Of a stretch of 10,143 nucleotides of DNA, positions 6,178-10,143 are shown one piece after another. A program made the translations under genes and the position numbers. Source of the stretch: Candidatus Gastranaerophilales bacterium (GTDB lineage Bacteria; Cyanobacteriota; Vampirovibrionia; Gastranaerophilales; Gastranaerophilaceae); the NCBI GenBank assembly GCA_944326495.1, contig CALVEE010000151.1, forward strand, positions 1-10,143, in the 5' to 3' direction. The notes under the pieces were generated by a model. The model made no database searches. It was not told the origin of the DNA and saw only the letters and a list, made by a program, of their open reading frames with translations. How positions within the stretch are numbered: position 1 is the stretch's first letter; each line of letters opens with the position of its first letter.

Positions 6178-6903
6178 CTACCTGTCTGCTGAAAAATCTC
6201 TTTGTAAAACATTGTTTATACGTCTTGTTGCTTTATCCATATCACCTGTTTTGTAATAGAGGCGTGCAAGAAGCATTTCTCTTGAAGATGAAGGTGACAT
6301 ATTGTAAGCTTTTTGTGCATATGAAAGAGCAGTCCCATAGCGCTTAACTATTGCATAAATTGCTGCAATTTCTTCATAGCTTTTGGCTATAGTATCTGTA
6401 TCCTGTGTAATTGTTGATATTTTTTGATACTCTTCAATTGCTTTTACATATTGTTTATCTTTTTTTAATTTTCCGGCCTCAACAAAAATCTTCAACACTT
6501 GCTCTTCAACAGAAGGTGCTGCCGGTTCTGTATTAGTTGCATTATTTGATAAATTTTCCGCAGAAGCTTCTTGAGGCAATTCATCAATATTTTCTAAAGA
6601 TTCTTGCTCATTAGGCGTAGGCTGGAACATTGTGTTTTGCTGTCTGTCTTGCACAGCACTAACTGTATCGGTTTTTTGTTCAACTTGTGCTTCCTCTTGC
6701 ACAGTATTATTCTCTTCTTTTACAGATTGTTCAACAGCCCTCGGCTTTTGAGTGTTTGCTGTCATATTTCGGGAAACAACCTTATCAGTGTTAGAATCCG
6801 GAATAAAGCTGAACACTTTAATTATAAGCTCCAAAAATACTGCGCATATTAGAAACAGTATTATTAAGAAACTTTTTGAATTAAATTCTGTATAATTGTT
6901 CAT
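6178..6903 (-). CDS. Membrane-anchored TPR-repeat protein
   Basis: A 241-residue protein of unknown specific role. A single hydrophobic segment at about 11-33 (FLIILFLICAVFLELIIKVF) looks like an uncleaved signal anchor, leaving the rest probably outside the cytoplasmic membrane. Residues 40-130 are a Gln/Glu/Asn/Thr/Pro-rich, likely disordered linker. Residues about 133-235 contain TPR-type helix pairs: YVKAIEEYQKI (152-162), a second pair with IAAIYAIVKRYGTALSYAQKAYNMSP (179-204), and a third with ARLYYKTGDMDKATRRINNVL (213-232). Such repeats usually bind other proteins. AAGGAG lies 9 nt before the ATG and sits inside the end of the upstream gene, which it overlaps by 23 nt. This indicates translational coupling. 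It could be an assembly or scaffold factor; partners are not evident. Confidence 0.85.
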   Translation of the reverse strand: MNNYTEFNSKSFLIILFLICAVFLELIIKVFSFIPDSNTDKVVSRNMTANTQKPRAVEQSVKEENNTVQEEAQVEQKTDTVSAVQDRQQNTMFQPTPNEQESLENIDELPQEASAENLSNNATNTEPAAPSVEEQVLKIFVEAGKLKKDKQYVKAIEEYQKISTITQDTDTIAKSYEEIAAIYAIVKRYGTALSYAQKAYNMSPSSSREMLLARLYYKTGDMDKATRRINNVLQRDFSADR

Positions 6904-7675
6904 CAGATAAGGCTCCTTTCTCTTTATTTTTTAATTCTACACCAAAAGCAAACATTGCAAAATCATATTTTACAGGATCCTCCGGACAGAGTTCTCTTAG
7001 CTTTGCTGTCAGCTCTAAAACAGCTTTAAAGTCATTGCTTTTCCTTGTCAATAAGCTCATAGCGCGGGATACTCGTGCAACATGAACATCAAGCGGAATT
7101 AATAAATCTTTAGGCTTAATAAATTCCCAGATGCCTAAATCTACGGGAGGTTTTCTTACCATCCATCTTAAGAACATGTTCATACGCTTCATTGCTCCGC
7201 CGTTTTCGGGATTAGGAATCATATGATAAAACCCCTGACCGGCTGATTTTGGAGCTTGCGCGTAAAAATAATCAACAGTAGATTTAAGCATACTATATAT
7301 ATCATTCTCCTGTTTATATCCGTATTCAAATAATTCTTCTAGTCCTTTTGAACTGCAATAAAGTTTGTTTAGGATTTCAAAAATCGGAATTATGTCGTTA
7401 TCCTTTGAAAAACGGTATTCAAAACCTTTAAGATTAGAAAAATCGCCGGCTTTTACATAATCCGAAATCTTGTTATCAGCAAGGTTAAATAAATCATTAA
7501 GCTTTGCAATAAACATTTTGCGGTTACCGTACGCAAAAAGTGATGCAATGAAGCCTGCAAGCTCTGCATCCTCTTTTTCTGGATACTTGTGTATAAATTG
7601 TATCGGATCATCCTTTATAAAATCTTTTGTTTCGTATTTTAAAACGAGATTGTCCAGCTCTTTTTTAGTTATCAT
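6881..7675 (-). CDS. TIGR02757 family protein (DUF2400)
   Basis: This 264-residue protein matches my memory of the TIGR02757/DUF2400 family, which has a helix-hairpin-helix DNA-glycosylase-like fold but no firmly established function. Recognisable motifs are ELAGFIASLFAYGNRK (38-53), the MIPNPENGGAMKRMNMFLRW block (152-171), the PLDVHVARVSRAMSLL segment (194-209) and the near-terminal DPVKYDFAMFAFGV (233-246). The length is close to the family's usual 230-270. The ATG at 7675 overlaps the tadA stop in an ATGA arrangement, so the two are probably coupled. Its own 3' end runs 23 nt into the TPR gene. The next-door tRNA deaminase suggests, without proving, a nucleic-acid-related role. Confidence 0.88.
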   Translation of the reverse strand: MITKKELDNLVLKYETKDFIKDDPIQFIHKYPEKEDAELAGFIASLFAYGNRKMFIAKLNDLFNLADNKISDYVKAGDFSNLKGFEYRFSKDNDIIPIFEILNKLYCSSKGLEELFEYGYKQENDIYSMLKSTVDYFYAQAPKSAGQGFYHMIPNPENGGAMKRMNMFLRWMVRKPPVDLGIWEFIKPKDLLIPLDVHVARVSRAMSLLTRKSNDFKAVLELTAKLRELCPEDPVKYDFAMFAFGVELKNKEKGALSDEQLYRI

Positions 7676-8088
7676 CTTATGCTTTTAAAAAAATCTTCCA
7701 GTATTTTATTACACTTATCTTCTTCTATACCACCATACACTTTTAGCGGGGAATTAGTCAAGCTTTTAAAAATATTGTTAGAAATCAATGCTCCGTATTG
7801 TGGATTATATGAGCCAAAATACAGAGTACTTATTCCTGATTGAATAACAGCCCAGGCACACATAGGACAAGGTTCCAGCGTAACATACATTTCACATCCT
7901 TTAAGCCTGGATGTGTTGAGGTTTATTTGAGCTTCTTTTATCGCAAGCATTTCTGCATGAGCTAAAATGTCATTATCTTCTTCTCGTCTGTTATGAGCTG
8001 ATGCGATTATAACCCCGTCTTTTTTTATAATACATCCGACAGGAACATCTATTTTGCATTCTAAAGCTTGTTTAATTGCATTTTCCAT
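7672..8088 (-). CDS. tadA: tRNA-specific adenosine deaminase
   Basis: Deaminates A34 to inosine in the anticodon of tRNA-Arg(ACG), allowing one tRNA to read several codons. The 138 residues are slightly short for the family (about 150-165), with little sequence before the VPVG motif. Zinc-site residues are intact: His44 and the proton-shuttling Glu46 in HAEMLAI, and Cys74/Cys77 in LEPCPMC. VPVGCIIKKDG (15-25), HNRREED (32-38) and the C-terminal GGIEEDKCNKILEDFF (119-134) also fit. The usual GAAGS is read as GALIS here, so a related deaminase of the same superfamily is a smaller possibility. An AGGAG 7 nt before the ATG supports the start. An out-of-frame ATG 5 nt earlier is closer to the AGGAG than is usual. 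A palindrome sits directly upstream. Confidence 0.9.
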   Translation of the reverse strand: MENAIKQALECKIDVPVGCIIKKDGVIIASAHNRREEDNDILAHAEMLAIKEAQINLNTSRLKGCEMYVTLEPCPMCAWAVIQSGISTLYFGSYNPQYGALISNNIFKSLTNSPLKVYGGIEEDKCNKILEDFFKSIR

Positions 8089-8100
8089 GACATAACTCCT

Positions 8101-8120
8101 GTATTAACTTAAGTCAATAC
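8101..8120. repeat. Operator-like palindrome upstream of tadA
   Basis: GTATTAACTTAAGTCAATAC is a 20-bp palindrome with 9 of 10 half-site positions matched and no spacer, touching the tadA Shine-Dalgarno. It lacks the T run of a terminator on the operon strand. It could be a repressor site or a weak hairpin. Confidence 0.4.
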
Positions 8121-8129
8121 AAAAAATTT

Positions 8130-8678
8130 TTAATGATATTTATTATACAAAAGCCTCATATCCTCATCTGTTAGATACTGCATTGAATCTAAATCATAAG
8201 GATACATTATGCTTTTAGGCATTGTAGAATGGCCTAAACCGATTGCATGACCGGCTTCATGGAGCATTACGCCGTATATATGATCTTTAGAACGCGTAAC
8301 TATTTTTCTTACATACTGACCGCCTTCATAAGCCCTAAAATATTCTTTTGTTCCAATTGTTACAAAAGCTTTATAATAATGTCCTTTTTTAGTCATCATC
8401 TCAGTACAGCCCACCGCGCCGGCGTCATTACAGTTTGCGACAAAATCTACAAACTCTACAACGATATTAGCGTTACTGGGTTTGTTTACGAATTTGAAAC
8501 GCACCAACTTTTTTGAACGATGTTCCCAAGCCTCAAAAGCCTGCTGCATTAAATCACTCATCTGACCGTATTCCGGAATATAAACATAAATGGGCTGACC
8601 GACCCAACGCGGCCTCTGCGCTGCAATAGCAGGAAGCAATAATAAAAAAGCCAAAACTGTTAATAAAAATTTCTTCAT
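8130..8678 (-). CDS. Secreted matrixin-type zinc metalloprotease
   Basis: A 182-residue protein predicted to be exported. A signal peptide (KK, then a leucine-rich core, then AIAAQ) covers about the first 20 residues. The catalytic motif HEAGHAIGLGH gives three zinc-binding His (140, 144, 150) and catalytic Glu141. It is followed by SIMYPYD, whose Met158 is the Met-turn, so this is a metzincin of the M10A matrixin type. There is no visible propeptide Cys switch and no accessory C-terminal domain, making it a minimal enzyme. Cys83 and Cys91 may form a disulphide. Two ATGs are adjacent. The GGAG inside the end of purB (8685-8688) is 3 nt from the first and 6 nt from the second, so I choose the second. 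It abuts the purB stop, implying translational coupling. Its substrate is unknown. Confidence 0.88.
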   Translation of the reverse strand: MKKFLLTVLAFLLLLPAIAAQRPRWVGQPIYVYIPEYGQMSDLMQQAFEAWEHRSKKLVRFKFVNKPSNANIVVEFVDFVANCNDAGAVGCTEMMTKKGHYYKAFVTIGTKEYFRAYEGGQYVRKIVTRSKDHIYGVMLHEAGHAIGLGHSTMPKSIMYPYDLDSMQYLTDEDMRLLYNKYH

Positions 8679-8681
8679 CAT

Positions 8682-9962
8682 TTACTCCATAAATCTTTCA
8701 AACACTTTATCAATATTCTTTAAATAATCTTTTGTATCAAAACATTCATTAATTTCTTTTTCAGAAAGGATATTTTCACTTTCTAAACCAACTCTAAAAT
8801 TTCCGCCATTCAGGGCATTAAGCGCATGCTTTTGAACTATTCTATACGCTTCCTCACGCGTATAGCCTTTTTCTACAAGCTTTAGCAGAACTTTTTGGGA
8901 ATATACAACACCGCCGTAAAGCTGTGTATTTTTTTTCATATTATCTTCATGAACAACGAGATTTTCCATAACTCCCTTAAACCTATGAACCATAAAATCT
9001 ATTAAAATTAGAGAATCTGGGAAGATTATACGTTCTGCTGAACTGTGAGAAATATCCCTTTCATGCCAGAGATTTATATTTTCATAGGCAGTAACCATAT
9101 TAGAACGAATAACGCGCGCAAGCCCGCACAAGTTTTCGCACAAGACAGGGTTCTTTTTATGGGGCATTGCAGATGACCCTTTCTGATGAGCTCCAAAACC
9201 TTCTTCAACCTCTCTAACTTCTGTTTTTTGAAGATGCCTGATTTCCGTTGCAAACTGTTCAATAATTGATGCAAGTATAGCAACAGAAGATAAAAACTTA
9301 GCATGCCTGTCTCTTGATATAATTTGAGTAGATATTTTAGCAGGTCTTAAACCGAGAATTTCACAAGCATACTGTTCAATTTCAACCGGCAGATTACTAT
9401 AAGTTCCGACAGGGCCTGATATTTGTCCGACGGAAATTTCATTCAGCGCGGAATTAAAACTCTCTTTTGCTCTTAATAATTCATCAAGCCAGTTAAGAAG
9501 CTTAAAGCCAAAAGTCATAACTTCTGCATGAACTCCATGAGAACGGCCTATGCAAATGGTGTTTTTGTATTTAAATGCCATTTCTTTTACGACTTTTATT
9601 AACTCCTCTAGCTCGTTATTAATAATTTTTGCACTGTCTGCAATTTGCATTGCAAAAGCCGTATCAATTACATCAGAGCTTGTTAAACCCATATGAATGT
9701 ATTTTGCATTCTCTTCTCCTACTGATTCATTTACAGCAGTTAAAAATGCTATCACATCATGTCTAACTTCCCGTTCTATTTCATCAATTCTTTCCAGAGT
9801 AAAAGAAGCTTTTGATTTTATTTCATCCAAATTCTTCTGCGGAATGCGTCCAAGTCTTGCATAAGCCTCACACACGGCGATTTCAACTCTTAGATAATAA
9901 TTAAATTTTTCCTTTAAATCCCAGATTTTTTTTATTTCTTCACGCGAATATCTATCAATCAT
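8682..9962 (-). CDS. purB: Adenylosuccinate lyase
   Basis: Catalyses two fumarate-releasing steps: SAICAR to AICAR in purine synthesis, and adenylosuccinate to AMP. The 426 residues are typical of the shorter bacterial form. Visible motifs are MIDRYSREEIKKIW at the N-terminus, RHDVIAFL (67-74), LTSSDVIDTA (93-102), the catalytic His142 in GRSHGVHAE (139-147), the fumarase/aspartase superfamily signature GSSAMPHKKNP (262-272) with the flexible-loop catalytic Ser, and HERDISHSSAERI (300-312). The start matches family members, yet no Shine-Dalgarno precedes it and a perfect TATAAT sits 6 nt upstream, so the mRNA may be leaderless. It is the first gene of the operon; its last codons carry the ribosome site of the metalloprotease. 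Confidence 0.97.
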   Translation of the reverse strand: MIDRYSREEIKKIWDLKEKFNYYLRVEIAVCEAYARLGRIPQKNLDEIKSKASFTLERIDEIEREVRHDVIAFLTAVNESVGEENAKYIHMGLTSSDVIDTAFAMQIADSAKIINNELEELIKVVKEMAFKYKNTICIGRSHGVHAEVMTFGFKLLNWLDELLRAKESFNSALNEISVGQISGPVGTYSNLPVEIEQYACEILGLRPAKISTQIISRDRHAKFLSSVAILASIIEQFATEIRHLQKTEVREVEEGFGAHQKGSSAMPHKKNPVLCENLCGLARVIRSNMVTAYENINLWHERDISHSSAERIIFPDSLILIDFMVHRFKGVMENLVVHEDNMKKNTQLYGGVVYSQKVLLKLVEKGYTREEAYRIVQKHALNALNGGNFRVGLESENILSEKEINECFDTKDYLKNIDKVFERFME

Positions 9963-9968
9963 AGAATT

Positions 9969-9974
9969 ATTATA
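9969..9974 (-). promoter_or_regulatory. -10 element of the purB operon promoter
   Basis: A perfect TATAAT on the minus strand ends 6 nt before the purB ATG, which would place the transcription start at or next to the A of ATG. There is no clear -35 at 17 nt; weak candidates (TTCAAT) lie about 18 nt upstream. Confidence 0.55.
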
Positions 9975-10000
9975 CTATAAAAAGTAACGAATATTGAATA

Positions 10001-10056
10001 GTTAATAAGTTAATAGGTTAATAAGTTAATAAGTGGATATGTGGATATGTGGATAA
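10001..10056 (+). repeat. Seven tandem octamers upstream of purB
   Basis: Four units of GTTAATAA (one reads GTTAATAG) are followed directly by three units of GTGGATAT (the last ends in AA), with no interruption. A further GTTAATAA recurs at 10122-10129. The region from 9963 to the window end contains no supported gene. Confidence 0.8.
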
Positions 10057-10071
10057 AGTGCACGCAAAGCT

Positions 10072-10092
10072 CCCTTCCTTTTTGAGGGAGGG
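10072..10092 (+). repeat. Hairpin with G-rich tail, possible dispersed intergenic element
   Basis: CCCTTCC (10072-10078) can pair with GGGAGGG (10086-10092), including one G-U, around a 7-nt loop. It is followed by the G-rich CTGGGGTGGGT and a short inverted repeat ATAGA/TCTAT (10108-10119). The composition is unlike the AT-rich surroundings and resembles small repeated intergenic elements. Confidence 0.45.
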
Positions 10093-10143
10093 CTGGGGTG
10101 GGTACTGATAGAGGTCTATGAGTTAATAAGTATAGGAGAATAT

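Noticed and set aside
10001..10056. CRISPR array
   Set aside because: The units are 8 bp with no spacers and there are no cas genes.
10134..10143. Start of a plus-strand gene at the right edge
   Set aside because: AGGAG at 10134-10138 could be a ribosome site, but no start codon falls inside the window.

Overview
This is an AT-rich bacterial window made mostly of housekeeping genes on the minus strand, interrupted by a short plus-strand cassette of two unrecognised genes. There are no rRNA, tRNA, transposase, integrase or CRISPR sequences. The AT-rich codon use, the glycine/phenylalanine-rich and coiled-coil proteins of unknown function, and the secreted matrixin-like protease would suit a host-associated, mostly uncultivated lineage such as Gastranaerophilales (Melainabacteria/Vampirovibrionia). 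This placement is a guess from overall character and is not demonstrated by any marker here.

Region 1 (1-2676). The 3' part of an unrecognised plus-strand gene runs in from the left edge and meets pyrG (CTP synthase) tail to tail with a 15-bp overlap. pyrG follows gatC (amidotransferase subunit C) on the minus strand. A terminator-like hairpin lies between them, very close to the pyrG start, so pyrG expression may depend on read-through or attenuation. gatC has a recognisable promoter with a perfect TTGACA -35 box.

Region 2 (2755-4790). Two plus-strand genes encode related-looking proteins: a short N-terminus, one hydrophobic segment, a long charged coiled coil or helical rod, and a helical C-terminal end. 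Each has its own terminator. Each is preceded at nearly the same distance by an identical 21-bp AT-rich box that looks like a shared promoter or operator. An inverted near-copy of sequence next to the first box lies just past the second gene. This is the least explained part of the window.

Region 3 (4803-5258). rpsO (ribosomal protein S15) sits on the minus strand with a clear terminator and a leader of about 150 nt. The leader can fold into several hairpins and a three-way junction, as expected for an autoregulatory S15 leader.

Region 4 (5296-9974). A tight minus-strand operon reads purB (adenylosuccinate lyase), a secreted matrixin-type metalloprotease, tadA (tRNA adenosine deaminase), a TIGR02757/DUF2400 protein, a membrane-anchored TPR protein, and pheA (prephenate dehydratase). 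Gaps are 0 to 41 nt and two junctions overlap. purB has a -10 box so close to its ATG, with no Shine-Dalgarno, that a leaderless mRNA is likely.

Region 5 (9975-10143). The right edge is non-coding, with tandem octamer repeats and a G-rich hairpin element. An AGGAG motif near the last base could belong to a plus-strand gene beginning outside the window.
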